A stretch of 64,000 nucleotides of DNA from Neodontobutis hainanensis (lineage: Eukaryota; Chordata; Actinopteri; Gobiiformes; Odontobutidae). Location: positions 17,434,001-17,498,000 of the forward strand of contig JALDNG010000005.1 in assembly GCA_024349245.1 (NCBI GenBank), in the 5' to 3' direction. Below the pieces are notes generated by a model. The model ran no database searches. It was not told the DNA's origin and was given only the letters and a program-made list of their open reading frames with translations. A program made the translations under genes and the position numbers. This document shows, one piece after another, positions 12,201 to 22,104 of this stretch (its first letter is position 1; each line of letters begins with the position of its first letter).

Positions 12201-15200
12201 AACAGGTAACCTCTTGCACAAGTCAAAAGTGAACACCTGTAAATGACATGTCAAAGTTTATTTATACAAAAAAATTATGATCATGGCTCTCATTTATCAA
12301 ACGTACTAGGGGAGGGATGGGACGATAACAGTTTTCACGCTACACTGCGGTATTAAAACTGCCATAGTATCTGTACTGTTAAAAAAAAAAACTGATACCT
12401 GTATTGATTAATGAAATATGAGCTGAGGAGTCACAAATAAAAAGGGCACATTCTGTATTTAACATTATTCTTCAATATAAACTCACATTTATTTAATAAT
12501 AATAATAATAATAATATTGGATTGGATTTATTTTGCGCTTTTCTCAAAGCACACACAGGCCATCCATTATTCATTTATACACAGTCACACTGGAGGTGGT
12601 AAGCTACAACTGTAGCCACAGCTGCCCTGGGGCAGACTTACAGAGACGTGGCAGCCATTTTGCGCCTACGGCCTCTCCGACCATCACCAAATACATTCAC
12701 TAAACATTCTTACACATTCATTTAATAATTTATTTTAAAGCTGGAGTTATACTTAATTGATTTAATTAAATAATCAGTGCGTGGTAATGCAGGCTTCTGT
12801 TGGCGCGGCGGGTGTGTGCGGGCTGAGCGCTGTGCCTGACGCTGAGCGAGAAAGATAAGTCTTGGTCAAAGGCAGACAGAGCTTGGACCCTGGGATCAGT
12901 TAAAGAGTTTTTGAAGAGTTGAGAGGAGAATATAACCAGAAAATGGACCAGTCCTTGCAGCACCGCAAGGTCTAACTGTTCTGCTCTGTGCAAGCGATGG
13001 TGAATTATGTGTGCATTAGTTGCTTCATGAGTCGAGTACAAGCGGTACACTTTTAAAGACTGAGAGAAGGTAGGCACAATTTGAACAGTGCTATATTTTC
13101 ATTGGTGTTTGTTTGTTGAGGCTCACTTAAAGCTAAATGGAAGTGCATTTCTGCTCACCTACTATTTTTGTGGTGTCTGATGAAAACCACAAAGTTTAAC
13201 TGTAGCAGGAGGAACAAGTGTTTTTGTCCTATGTTACGCACCTCTGTAGTGCCACATGCATCACGTTTTTTGCAGCAACAGGAAAGTGGGTTGTAAATTT
13301 AATGAAGAAAAGGTTAAAGCCAAGGCATCTGAACTTAGTTTTTATGGTGGACACATTTCATCTCTTAATTCCAAGAGACTTTTTCAATTAAGAGATGAAA
13401 CATCTTTACCTTGAAAACTAAGCACAGATACCTTGGCCTTAACCTTTTCTTCAGGATGACCTGGATGACTGAGAACCTTCAGACTGGTGAGTTTAATGTT
13501 GGCCCGTTGCATTTAATGTGAATTAAACCAAAAAAAAAACATCTAAAAACACATTGTTGATGAAAAAAAATTTCAATGTGCAGAACTGTGTAATGCGTAA
13601 TTTACCGAATATTGACAACAGAGATTGTCAATGAAAATATATTATAAAGGCTGTATAGGCAATTGCTGCAGCTGTTGTTCAGAACTTAGGCTAAAATAAC
13701 AAACGCTCAAGCCATGCCTTAAATACACTGCAGTCAAATACAAAAAAAATTAATAAAAATAAAAACTTTATTTTAAAGTTTAAACTTTACTTTAAAAAAA
13801 TGTATGCTTATAATTTACACTTTAAATAAGAACTTCCTTCAAGTACTTAAGCCTCAGATGTGGTTTGGTTGTCAGTGTGTTAAACAAAAAACAATATAAT
13901 CTTTCATTTTGGAGGATTTCTCTTTTTGGCGTATTTTGTGCTTTTATGCTGTAAAAGTCCAGCTGAGCAGTGAATATTTAGGGCTGTTTTATTCTCAATC
14001 AAACATGCTCAGTCTTCTGGATTTATCAACAGTCAGTTGTACGACACCAGGATTGGCCTGGTACGCACAGTTTTATAAATCCCACATTGTGCGGCCATCA
14101 AGCTGTCGTACGGCCACTAATGCGCACAGATCTGCACCTGTTTTTGCACAGCCTTGATAAATGAGGGTCCATGTCTCTAAAGGCATGAATGGTTTCTCTT
14201 TCAGGGAACAGTTTGGACTTCCTTTAGATGAGCTGTTGGGACCCCTGGCTGCCAATGATGGCCCAAGTGATGAACGGGCTCTTTTTGACCAGCTGGACTC
14301 TCTGCTCAACACTGCTGACGTCATGGCTTTGCAGGAGATAGATCGAGCTTTGGGAATCCCTGACATTGTAGGACAGGTGTGATGTAATATAATTTTAACC
14401 AAGATGTCATAAAACATGTAACAATGTTTTCAAAAGTTCATTTTCATTTTGAAATATTATTATGAATGTGGTGTGACTGAATCATAATCTATACAACCTT
14501 TTATTTCCAGTCTCATGGACCAGAGGGCCGCCAACAAGGCCCGGACCAGAGCCAGGGTCTATGCCTACCATCTGAGCCATTCCCTGGGCCAGACTCTTCC
14601 ATGGGGATGGACCAAAAACCAGTGTACAACCAGGGCTATCCTGGCCCTCCAGGGCCACCCTCCATGAGCATGCAGCCTGGGTACGGGGGCAACACAATGC
14701 AGGGCCAGTCGGCTGGAGGCTTCAACCCAATGATGAATCAGATGAACCACACAGGGGGCTACCCAGGCATGACAGGGATGGGCAACATGGGGAACCCTCG
14801 TGCAAACATGATGAGACCCCGCATGATGAATGCCACCAAGCCCCTGAGACTGCAGCTACAGCAGAGACTGCAAGGGCAGCAGGTCTGCATGCACGCATCA
14901 ATAATATCAGTGTGAAATATGGAAACCCACTCCACTTCAGTCTGTGTATTTAGGCATGCCATTTGAACAAACTAATGTTACTCATAATTTATAGAGTTAC
15001 ATCACAATGATCTACAAAATGCATTCCAATACATATGCAAGTAAATAACTACTTATTTAAATTTTTGTGTTATTGAGCAGTTTATGAACCAGACCAGACA
15101 AGGCATAAAGATGGAGAGTGCCCCTGGAGGGCCCCCTGCCATGCGTCCGACAATGCAGCCGGGTGTGGCACCAGCAGGCATGAGCAATCAGGTGAGTAGT

Positions 15201-16262
15201 CAGCACCTTCAAACTCTACAGAGAAAGGGAGATTTAGTTTGCTCAGAAGAGTAAAAGTCATGTTTTCAAAGCAGCCGGGCTTCCTGAATGCTCAGATGAT
15301 GGCGCAGCGCAGCAGAGAGCTGATGATGAAGAGGCAGAGGATGATGATTCTAATGCAGCAGCAACAACAACAGCAGCAGCAGCAGAGCCAAGGGACAGCA
15401 GGAGGCTTCAGTCCACCTCCGAATGTGACAGCTCCTGGAGGGATGGACGGGTTGTCCATCCCTCCAGGAGGCGTCTCTATGAACCAGCCAGGCCAGCAGG
15501 GCTTCAACTACGGAGTCAACTATGGTCTGTATTGAACGTGAACTGTTTGAGTTTGGAATATATTATACCAACCAAATACAAAGAGAGCGAAACTCTCGAG
15601 ACACTCACATCTGTCCCTTTGCTGCAATTCAGGTATGAACCAACAGGGGGACCCCTCCTTCATTGCTCCAGGAAGCAGCCCTTCAGGAAACATGATGCCA
15701 GGGCGAATGGGAGGCCCTCCTCCAACCAACATGATGGCAGGGATGCAGGGTAACCCCCAGGGTGGGCCCATGTACTCCTCTGTGGACATGAAGGGCTGGC
15801 CACAGGGCGGCATGCCTCGCAACAAGTATGTTTGGACTTCTTTAACAGACACATTGGATATTTTAAAATGCCATAAACCTAAAACTGACTTGATGCCTTC
15901 TTATTTTCATTTTAATATAATATAAATGTCTGCTTTTCCCGCACAGCTCATACCCACAGCAGCAGTTCCCACAGCAGGGAAACCAGGGCCAGTTTGGAGC
16001 CATGATGATGAACAACTCCATGGGTGGGCCTGGTCCCGTTAGCGGGGCTGGTGGCGGGCAAATGGGCCAGATGCCTGCACAGATCCAGGGCCAAATGGGC
16101 ATGACCCCAATGGGAATGGGTAGAATGCCAATGGGACCTGACCAGGTACCTACCTTTTTATAATTTTATTGCCATGCATTTAAGATATGAATATAGAATA
16201 CTGTAGACATAACAAGCACCAGTCACTCACTTTCTTCTGTCTGTCTGCAGAAATATTGCTGA
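6270..16262 (+). CDS. ncoa3: nuclear receptor coactivator 3 (SRC-3/AIB1), 21 coding exons
   Basis: Coding exons: 6270-6355, 6572-6732, 7729-7829, 7998-8172, 8296-8484, 8578-8664, 8764-8907, 9008-9155, 9238-9728, 9961-10889, 10962-11085, 11381-11617, 11752-11964, 12094-12205, 14205-14376, 14511-14882, 15081-15191, 15275-15524, 15633-15825, 15947-16145, 16251-16262. They total 4506 nt with every phase matching, giving 1501 residues. All donors are GT except GC after 11085. The start MSGVPDNSLEPL and the end MPMGPDQKYC match the NCOA3 pattern rather than NCOA1 or NCOA2. Domains in order: KRRRE basic region and HLH (about 30-85), PAS (about 117-365), Ser/Thr-rich region, LXXLL motifs (657-661, 722-726, 784-788), AD1 helix (1066-1123), and a Met/Gln/Gly-rich C-terminal half with poly-Q. 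The family acts in the nucleus as a p160 coactivator: it binds ligand-bound nuclear receptors through LXXLL and recruits CBP/p300 and methyltransferases. Exon edges were placed by eye from splice signals, frame and family similarity. Confidence 0.96.
6572..6732 (+). other. ncoa3: ncoa3 exon encoding the bHLH domain
   Basis: Encodes residues about 30-82, beginning CDKRRREQESKYIEEL and including the FNVKPDKCAILKETVRQIR segment, which is the strongly conserved bHLH of p160 coactivators. KRRRE is the basic region and likely nuclear localisation signal. By comparison with mammalian NCOA3 as I remember it, the linker before KRRRE is a few residues shorter. Confidence 0.93.
6733..7728. other. ncoa3: ncoa3 intron (about 1.0 kb)
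   Basis: Bounded by CAAG|GTAGCA and TCTCTTTTCAG. No repeat family or open frame of note. It follows the HLH exon and precedes the exon encoding GKSSCSDDDVQKAD. Confidence 0.85.
7998..9155 (+). other. ncoa3: ncoa3 PAS region (five exons)
   Basis: Five exons encode residues about 117-364, from ALDGFLFVVNREG through NVTQYLQYKQEEL, SHTFNCRMLM, YETMQCFALTQPR, SCMICVARR and the TPLYRFILSDGTPVTAQ segment. These are landmark PAS-A/PAS-B motifs of p160 coactivators, used for protein-protein contacts. The four introns between them are all short (about 90-125 bp), typical of a compact fish gene. Confidence 0.92.
10347..10742 (+). other. ncoa3: ncoa3 receptor interaction domain, three LXXLL motifs
   Basis: Within the 929-nt exon are three nuclear-receptor boxes: KLLQLL (LLQLL, 10347-10361, residues 657-661), ILHKLL (LHKLL, 10542-10556, residues 722-726), and LLHYLL (LHYLL, 10728-10742, residues 784-788). 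Number and order match the p160 family. Each forms the amphipathic helix that docks in the AF-2 groove of a liganded receptor. Confidence 0.95.
11086..11380 (+). other. ncoa3: ncoa3 intron with GC-AG splice sites
   Basis: The donor is TACATG|GCAAGT and the acceptor is TTTGTTTCAG. Only this junction keeps the frame (exon sum is 1 mod 3, then AT completes an Asp codon) and continues into the GQRAAYQRALSVD block, the counterpart of a conserved NCOA3 segment. The GT four bases later would shift the frame away from the homologous sequence. GC donors are a known minor class of U2 introns. Confidence 0.88.
12494..12725. repeat. (TAA)n plus SINE/LINE-tail-like dispersed repeat
   Basis: A TAA/TAATAA microsatellite (about 12494-12515) is followed by TCCATTATTCATTTATACACAGTCACAC, a segment with GTGGCAGCCATTTTGCGCCTACGGCCTCTCCGACCA, and CACATTCA. 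The same order of blocks recurs at 26.28-26.40 kb (same strand) and inverted at 42.43-42.60 kb, so this is an interspersed family. It matches a common fish repeat pattern; the formal family name is not determined. Confidence 0.7.
13303..13485 (+). repeat. foldback repeat, copy A
   Basis: The left arm GAAGAAAAGGTTAAAGCCAAGG is the inverse of the right arm CCTTGGCCTTAACC-TTTTCTTC, with an inner hairpin made by TTTCATCTCTTAATT and AATTAAGAGATGAAA. A non-palindromic tail GATGACCTGGATGACTGAG then AACCTTCA follows on the right only. The same tail ends copies B (51.05 kb) and C (55.0 kb). No open frame; a non-autonomous element or two inverted truncated copies are both possible. Confidence 0.75.
14205..14376 (+). 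other. ncoa3: ncoa3 AD1 (CBP/p300-binding) exon
   Basis: Encodes residues 1066-1123, including DERALFDQLDSLL and LQEIDRALGIPDIV, the conserved activation domain 1 that folds on the NCBD of CBP/p300. Two LXXLL-type strings occur: LDELL (1073-1077) and LDSLL (1096-1100). Both could be structural rather than receptor-binding. Confidence 0.92.
15356..15385 (+). repeat. ncoa3: ncoa3 poly-glutamine tract, 10 Q
   Basis: Ten Gln codons with CAA interruptions (two CAG, three CAA, five CAG), residues about 1312-1321, directly before SQGTAGGFSPPPNVTAPGG. The position matches the polymorphic poly-Q of mammalian NCOA3, which is longer. CAA interruptions would reduce slippage. Confidence 0.95.
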
Positions 16263-17695
16263 GGGCCTGTTGCTGATGGCAGCATTTGGACCTACAGCTG
16301 GTGATTGTGGGGATACATGCTTCACACAACTTGTTCTGGGACATGTTGGCAAACAGGACAACTGTAATCATGTTCAAGTGATGTTAAGATGAATGACCCC
16401 AGGCATCACAACCAGGCTGCAGAGTAGGACTACGGTACATCTGGCTCTGGCTGCACTTTACCTGAAGGCTTCTGTTTGGAAAAAGGATTGATGCAATATG
16501 TCTTCATCTTTACAGCCTTACTAGAGATTCAATGCCTTTGCAACAATCGGCTCCTTTTTCTCTCTTTTTTAATTTTTATTTTTTATTAATCCTTTGGTTG
16601 AGTCAATCTTAAAGTCATTGGAAGCTATAAGCACACAGTTTATGACTTTATGCAGATTGGAGCAATAACTCTGGCCTCCATGATTTAGACTGTAACTGAG
16701 CATTGTAACCCCCTGTTTAAAGCAAACGAATGGTACTGCAGTATTAGTCTTGTGAATATTAATTGTAAATATTCTACAAAATATATCCTACATGCTTTTT
16801 AAAGGCCCATTATTGCACAAAGTATAAGACCTGGGTGTATTTTTGTCTCCTGTAGGTCAATACTGATTTGGTTAATTGTGTTTGCATTTATGGCAAGTGT
16901 GTCTGGGTTTTTCCCCTTGTTTGACATTTTTCTGAATGCTGTACTTTTTAATTTGTCATGTATTACATGTTTTAACAAGGCACTTTTAATTGTGACGAGT
17001 ATCCAATAAGTTAAAGGTTTGATCTATAGACACCGTCAGATGTGTAATGTTTAAGTGGAATGTGGCGGAAGGGATTTCTTCAGGACAACTCAAACAACCA
17101 TGTGCGCTCTTGTGTGATCTGTTTTGTGTGTTGTCTGTCTGCAGTACGAGCGCACACACAGTCCTGAGATTACCAGCACGCCCTCCCAGTCCTTGCAATG
17201 TTTTTCTCCATTCATCCGCTCTCTGTCCTGTGTTTTATTTTATTATTATTTTTTAATCTTTTGACTGTTATTCTCCCCTTGCTAAAGCTACCTTTTTCAC
17301 GCGCTCAATCCAAAGATATTTTTCCACATCTCTGTACAGTTTCTGGTGTACATTTTTAATCAGTGGGGTATTATATTATGCAGATGGGAAATGGGTACAT
17401 ATCATATCTGCAGAGGGAGTATTACAGTTAGATGGCCTGGATGGTGCGATGAAAAGACAACTCAAGCCCACAACAAGACGTGATGAAATACCAGTGGAAT
17501 GAAATTCATCTTTTACAGGAAATAATATCCACATTTTCTAACTTTAGGAAAAAGGATGTTTGTAAAGCGAACAAGCAGGAGATCATGCGGTTGTGTTTCT
17601 TTGGAGGAAAGATAAGCTGTCATTTTACAGGATGTATATTACAGAGTTTTCTGTTGTTGATATTAATGTAAATACAAATTTCTATTTAAACAATT
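16263..17695 (+). other. ncoa3: ncoa3 3' UTR (presumed)
   Basis: Follows the TGA at 16260-16262. No AATAAA was found in the first 1.4 kb. A variant signal AATACA at 17671-17676, followed by TTCTGTCTCTTGC, is the best cleavage candidate. Open frames within are short and unrelated to proteins I know. The end is inference. Confidence 0.55.
17671..17676 (+). terminator. ncoa3: possible polyadenylation signal (AATACA variant)
   Basis: AATACA is a known weaker polyadenylation hexamer. It sits in an AT-rich context, about 20 nt before a T/GT-rich stretch. No canonical hexamer competes nearby. Confidence 0.4.
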
Positions 17696-17699
17696 CTGT

Positions 17700-19690
17700 C
17701 TCTTGCTTTTGCATTCTTCTCATGAAATGTCTTATGAACATTTTTTTTATTGGTTAAAATTGGTTACCTACACATGTACTATACTATTTGTCTGGAATCA
17801 CAATTTTTCAGGAACTCTGAAATGCTGTCTTTAACTGGACACTGCTGGATCAAAGTCCACACATACTATTTTACATATTGGTTGAGCAGAGCAATAGTAA
17901 AAGTTTAAGTAGGTTTTGTTCAAAATTCATAAAAACAAACTAGCATTTCTGCCATATCCTGTCATAATCTGAAATAATGGCTTGTAAAAATGATAACAAA
18001 AAACATAGCAACATCTTATAAGAAGAATATTCACATGAATGTTTATAGTCTTTTTAGTACCCATCTGTGAGTAAAAGTCAAAGCCAGGTTTTTTCTGGCT
18101 TTGAAGCTTCTGGACCTTTTGGTTCCTGTCCTATACTTGTTTTCTTTTCTCTTCCCTGCCACGTAAACAGATGACTGAAATGGTCGGGCAGTTCATACAG
18201 GCTTTGTTCAATATAGCCATGCTTGTTGGATAAAAGGGGCTTCCTTTCTGTGATCCTTCATTTGTCTTAATGCATTCTTACTGTTATAGGTTTCTAAGGC
18301 TTTTTCGAACCACATAGTTCACTTCTTTACTTCTTTCCTAACACCAGAGAGCGCTACTGTCTTGTTTATACCAGTCCAGACCACACTAACTCCCAGCTTT
18401 CGACTGCACTCTCCCTGACCACACGGGGGTGCTATGACTGGACATTCAGCAGCAGAAACTGATTGTGTATTATAAAACTGTAAGGAGCGATGACTGAGAA
18501 TAATAAAGTTGACCCACACTGCTTTCATTTGATGTGATGTACTGTAATGTAATGCTGTGTGACGCATTACGCACGGATGGCTTTTGCGCAACCCTGCTCT
18601 GACATACTCAGCTCCAGCGCGTATTACGTAGGAGAGACGTGCATGTGCCTTAGAAATAATATATCAGATTAAGCATTAAACAGTAAACTGGTGAAAACAA
18701 TAGTGCAAATTAAATGCAACATGTTTTTTTCAGCTTCTTGTGATAACTTTTTTAACAGCTCAGTGTGTTTCTCTATAAAAGCCTATAGAATACATTAATA
18801 ATAAAGTTATAGTCTAAAAAGTGCAGTGTGGGAATATGTCCGCCAGAGCCTCTCTCTCTCTCTCTCTCTCTCTCTCAGTGCTGGCGTGGTTCCCGGCCCA
18901 TCTGCGGCCTGGCCCGTGGATTACTGTTTGTTAATGTTTCAATCAGCTGTGTGTTGAGGAATGTGGAGCTATTTAACCTGAACTTCCCCAGGTGTGCCGA
19001 GGCGCCGCTCAGTCTGGGCCCCGCCGCCCTCCCCTGCCCTTGGCACAAAGCTATCACACAAACACAATCGCACACACTGGCCACGCCGGGGCTGCAGCTG
19101 CGCGCATCGCACCGCAGGGAAATGGGAAAAACATTGCACCAGGGAGACAGAATAAATCTTCCAACGAATCGCCAAAGCCACTCATTTAACTCCTGTGGCG
19201 CCGGTGAGAAGGAAGAAGTGCTGAGTTTTACAAAAGCAACACATTATATAGAGATTTTACCCACTGAACTAAAATGTTGAATTCATTTTGACCTCTGTCT
19301 TTGATTACAATGGAGTTATGTGTTACTACAGCTGCGAGGTCACTGTTGAAGAAGCGCTTGAAGAATAAAGTGGGACTTCCTGGCGTAATGCGATACGTTA
19401 ATGAGCCATAGAGAAGCAAATGACCAATATAACTAGCATTATGTTGAGCACCAGCTGTGGTTTTGTGTTCCCTCCAGTAACAGTGAGCGACTTAACAGCT
19501 CCTTCTAGGTGTAACACTTTTAAGGTGACAACAACTTTACACTCTCCTGACAACACAACACGAGCAGGGCCGCATTAATCACGGCCATAATAAGCCCTCA
19601 ACAGCTCAGAGTAACCACCCATGTCTTATTTCGGCCCGAAAGGGTGAGGGGTGGTGCAGAGAGAATGACGTGACACCAGTTGTTCATGTT
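17700..19690. other. convergent intergenic region between ncoa3 and id1
   Basis: About 2 kb between the presumed 3' ends of two convergent genes. It contains a (CT)n tract at 18850-18876 and a GC-richer block (18890-19190) with CAGGTG and CAGCTG E-boxes. A second block near 19560-19640 contains GCATTAATCACGGCCATAAT. No convincing open frame: the 150-codon frame at 18.83-19.28 kb starts within the CT repeat and has no recognisable domain. Confidence 0.6.
18850..18876. repeat. (CT)n microsatellite
   Basis: About thirteen uninterrupted CT units between ncoa3 and id1. Confidence 0.9.
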
Positions 19691-20262
19691 CAAAAATAAT
19701 TGTCTTGTTTTAATAAAAACACCAATACATTGTAAGAAAACAATATGTTCACAATAGTGTGGCATTGTAATATACAATACAGTTTGTCGCTCAGAATTCT
19801 GAGAAAAAATGTACTAAGAATCTTTTTACAAAACTTCTCTATAAAGGTTTACACGTGATACAAGAGCGTAACAGAAACATTAGCTTTCTTTTTAAAACTT
19901 TAAACAAGCAACAGACGACGCTGTTCGCACTGATCTGTCTTGGTCCCCGGGGGCTAACCCAGTCTAGATCTGGACACTACTGGTCCTTCTACGTCTCCTT
20001 CTTCTTCTTCTTCTGTCTGTCCCGCGGTGGGGTGCTCAGGCGACCCTCGGATCAATCGAGAGTCCAAACCGGAGGGATGTCCACACACGGCTTTTGATAC
20101 TAGCTTTTTTAGTCTTTTGGGGAGTTTTGGAAACGTCCCTGACGCAGTTCAAGGTTTTTTTGGTGGATGTGGCCAGAGCGCACATCGTCAGCCTTGTTTG
20201 TTCTTCTTCTACGCGGTGTTCGCTGATGCTGAGGGGTGACGGGGCGATGCTCCTCCACGGCT
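19690..20262 (-). other. id1: id1 3' UTR (presumed)
   Basis: Minus-strand sequence downstream of the id1 stop codon. ATTAAA on the minus strand at 19713-19708 (TTTAAT on plus) is the best polyadenylation signal, giving a 3' UTR of about 550-570 nt. Boundary is inference. Confidence 0.5.
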
Positions 20263-20775
20263 TTAGCGGCACATGATCCTGTCATCCGAGCATCCGTTCT
20301 ATGGAGAGAGATGAGGAGAGTGATTAGTACAAATGCACTTTTACGCACAGATGACACTACGGAATCACCATTACGCACGGGCTTTTAGGCATTTAAACAG
20401 ACTGAGATTTACCTCTACTGTGATGCCGGCCAGCTCCGCGTTCAGGGTGGTGAGGGGCGTGCGGGGGACGCTGCCGGCGGAGTGCTGACGGCTCCTCTCG
20501 GGCTCGTCCAGCTCCCCCTGCAGGTCCCAGATGTAGTCGATGACGTGCTGCAGGATCTCCACTTTGCTGGCCTTCTTGTTGGTGGGCAGCGTGGGCACCA
20601 GCTCTTTCAGTTTGCTGTAGCAGTTGTTCATGTCCTGCAGGAAGGCGCTCATCTGCTCGTCAAGCAGCGGAATCTTGCACTTGGTGATGGCCAGGCTCTG
20701 GTCAGAGAGGCAGCGCACCACGTCCTCGCCGCCGACCTTGCTCTTCAGTGCGCAGGTAGATCCGACAACCTTCAT
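20263..20775 (-). CDS. id1: DNA-binding protein inhibitor ID-1, two coding exons
   Basis: Exon 1 (20775-20413) begins MKVVGSTCALKSKVGGEDVV. After a 114-bp GT-AG intron (20412-20299), exon 2 (20298-20263) adds NGCSDDRIMCR and a stop, for 132 residues. The HLH spans residues about 46-88 (DMNNCYSKLKELVPTLP then KVEILQHVIDYIWDLQ) and no basic DNA-binding region precedes it, the hallmark of Id proteins. These heterodimerise with E proteins and block DNA binding. RTPLTTLN at 105-112 has the RxxLxxxN destruction-box form known in Id2, overlapping a Leu-rich possible export signal. The N-terminal MKVV and C-terminal DDRIMCR point to id1 rather than id2, id3 or id4. It is convergent to ncoa3. Neighbouring signals: TATA box at 20.90 kb and BMP-type enhancer at 22.1-22.2 kb. 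Confidence 0.97.
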
Positions 20776-20875
20776 GACGAGATTGGATGTGACGGTTTAG
20801 TTTCCAGGAGGGTAAAAGTAAAGTCTGTTCCTTGTCTTTAGAGATGCTGCTGAGGCAATGTTGACAGTTCGTGAA
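20776..20875 (-). other. id1: id1 5' UTR (presumed)
   Basis: Sequence between the expected start site, about 30 bp below the TATA box, and the id1 ATG. Roughly 95-100 nt. No transcript evidence available. Confidence 0.5.
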
Positions 20876-20898
20876 GTGCACATGGGTGAACCTCCTTC

Positions 20899-20906
20899 CT
20901 TTATAG
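20899..20906 (-). promoter_or_regulatory. id1: id1 TATA box
   Basis: The minus strand reads CTATAAAG at this position, about 125 bp upstream of the id1 ATG, in a suitable place for a TATA-driven start near 20870. Id1 genes are inducible immediate-early genes, often with a TATA box. Confidence 0.75.
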
Positions 20907-20953
20907 CGAGCTACGGAGGGCGTGCCAGAGCTGTCCCGTTTGAAGACGCTGGA

Positions 20954-20958
20954 CCAAT
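20954..20958 (+). promoter_or_regulatory. id1: inverted CCAAT box of the id1 promoter
   Basis: CCAAT on the plus strand (ATTGG in the id1 direction), about 50 bp upstream of the TATA box, the usual NF-Y spacing. Context GGACCAATAAGACGCCC. Function is inference. Confidence 0.5.
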
Positions 20959-22104
20959 AAGACGCCCGGGTTGGGATGAGGGGGCCGGGCTATGACTGCG
21001 CTGCCAGCCAACCGCAGCCCCTCGCCTGGTTATCGGGATTTACAATCTGTTTGAGGGATGGCGTTACAAATGGAAACAAATGTGTGTCTTTTATGGGTAA
21101 TATGTGGGAATCCAGCTGTCCGTGGCTTGGGGACTCTGCAGGTGTAGATGGCCCGGGGACAGTGGAGGGGCTGCTGAATGCCTTCCTGCGCACTGGGGGA
21201 ATGTGTGTGGGGTGGGACAGAGTGAATAGGATGAATGGCTGATGATAATTAGACTACCACAGTGCCCTACATACCCCCTCCTCTCACCGGAGTTAATGCC
21301 TCTGCAGATGTGCAGGACAGAAATGAGATAAGTCACGCAGGGACGAGAGAGAAGTTAAAGTATTTAAACATCAGGCTGGTTGGGTTTACTGCAGAATAAA
21401 GGATGGTTAGACTCACAATAAAAAAAGGCTTTACAAACTTTTACAATTTACATTTGAATGGACACAGCTGGTCTAAGGTGCTCACATTGTTGTTCGTTAA
21501 GGGAAATGCATTTAATGCATTTGATTTAAAATGTAGATATTGTGTGGCAAATAAAGTTATGGCTGTCAAAACTTTATCATGAAGCGTTTTATAATAGGTT
21601 TAATGTCTGTCTAAAGAGTACATCAACTGTGCTAAAAGAAAGAAAAAATACAGGACATTGGATATATATGCTACATTAGCCACTTTTCACTTTTATTATC
21701 ACTTACTCCAAATCAAAACAACGCTGGTAGGTAGTGAGAGCCCAAAGTGCTGAAATAGCTTAGCTATTAATATATCATTGCTGAGTTAACTTTATTGTAG
21801 GATGTTATTTGCAGGAAGTAAACTTTATTTTTAGGTTGTTGGGAGGAATGTGCCACTGTTGAACGTTGATATAAACATATAAAACATATCCCAGTCCAGA
21901 CAGATTATTTTTTTGGTGGAGCGCCAGTTTTTCTCAACAGCCTCTTGCACTTCGCTACAAATGTCGACTTTATAAACTTCTTTTTCTCGCTCTCCCCGCT
22001 TCACGGATTCCTTCACATGTTTTCGCAGTGTGTGCTCAGCCTTGTGTGCTCACATCACAGCGCTCTGCTCTGAATCTTCCACCAGATTGTCCAAACAAGC
22101 CCGA

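Larger units (their letters stand above)
12206..14204. other. ncoa3: ncoa3 repeat-bearing intron (2.0 kb)
   Basis: The largest intron inside the coding region, where neighbouring introns are mostly 75-300 bp. The extra length is explained partly by inserted repeats: a (TAA)n tract and SINE/LINE-tail-like unit at 12.49-12.73 kb and a foldback element at 13.30-13.49 kb. The remainder is AT-rich with no coding signal. Confidence 0.85.

Noticed and set aside
6270..16262. Identification of the coactivator as ncoa2 or ncoa1
   Set aside because: The bHLH sequence, the SHTFNCRMLM/YETMQCFALTQPR stretch, the poly-Q context and the MPMGPDQKYC end fit NCOA3; NCOA2 ends TRKYC after a different C-terminal region and NCOA1 lacks this end.
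18828..19280. 150-codon plus-strand open frame
   Set aside because: It begins with a Ser/Leu run made by the CT microsatellite, has no domain, and overlaps open frames on both strands in a CpG-rich block.
20263..20775. Identification as id2 because of the RTPLTTLN box
   Set aside because: The C-terminal DDRIMCR and the N-terminal MKVVGSTCALKSK are id1-type; only the destruction-box spelling is id2-like.
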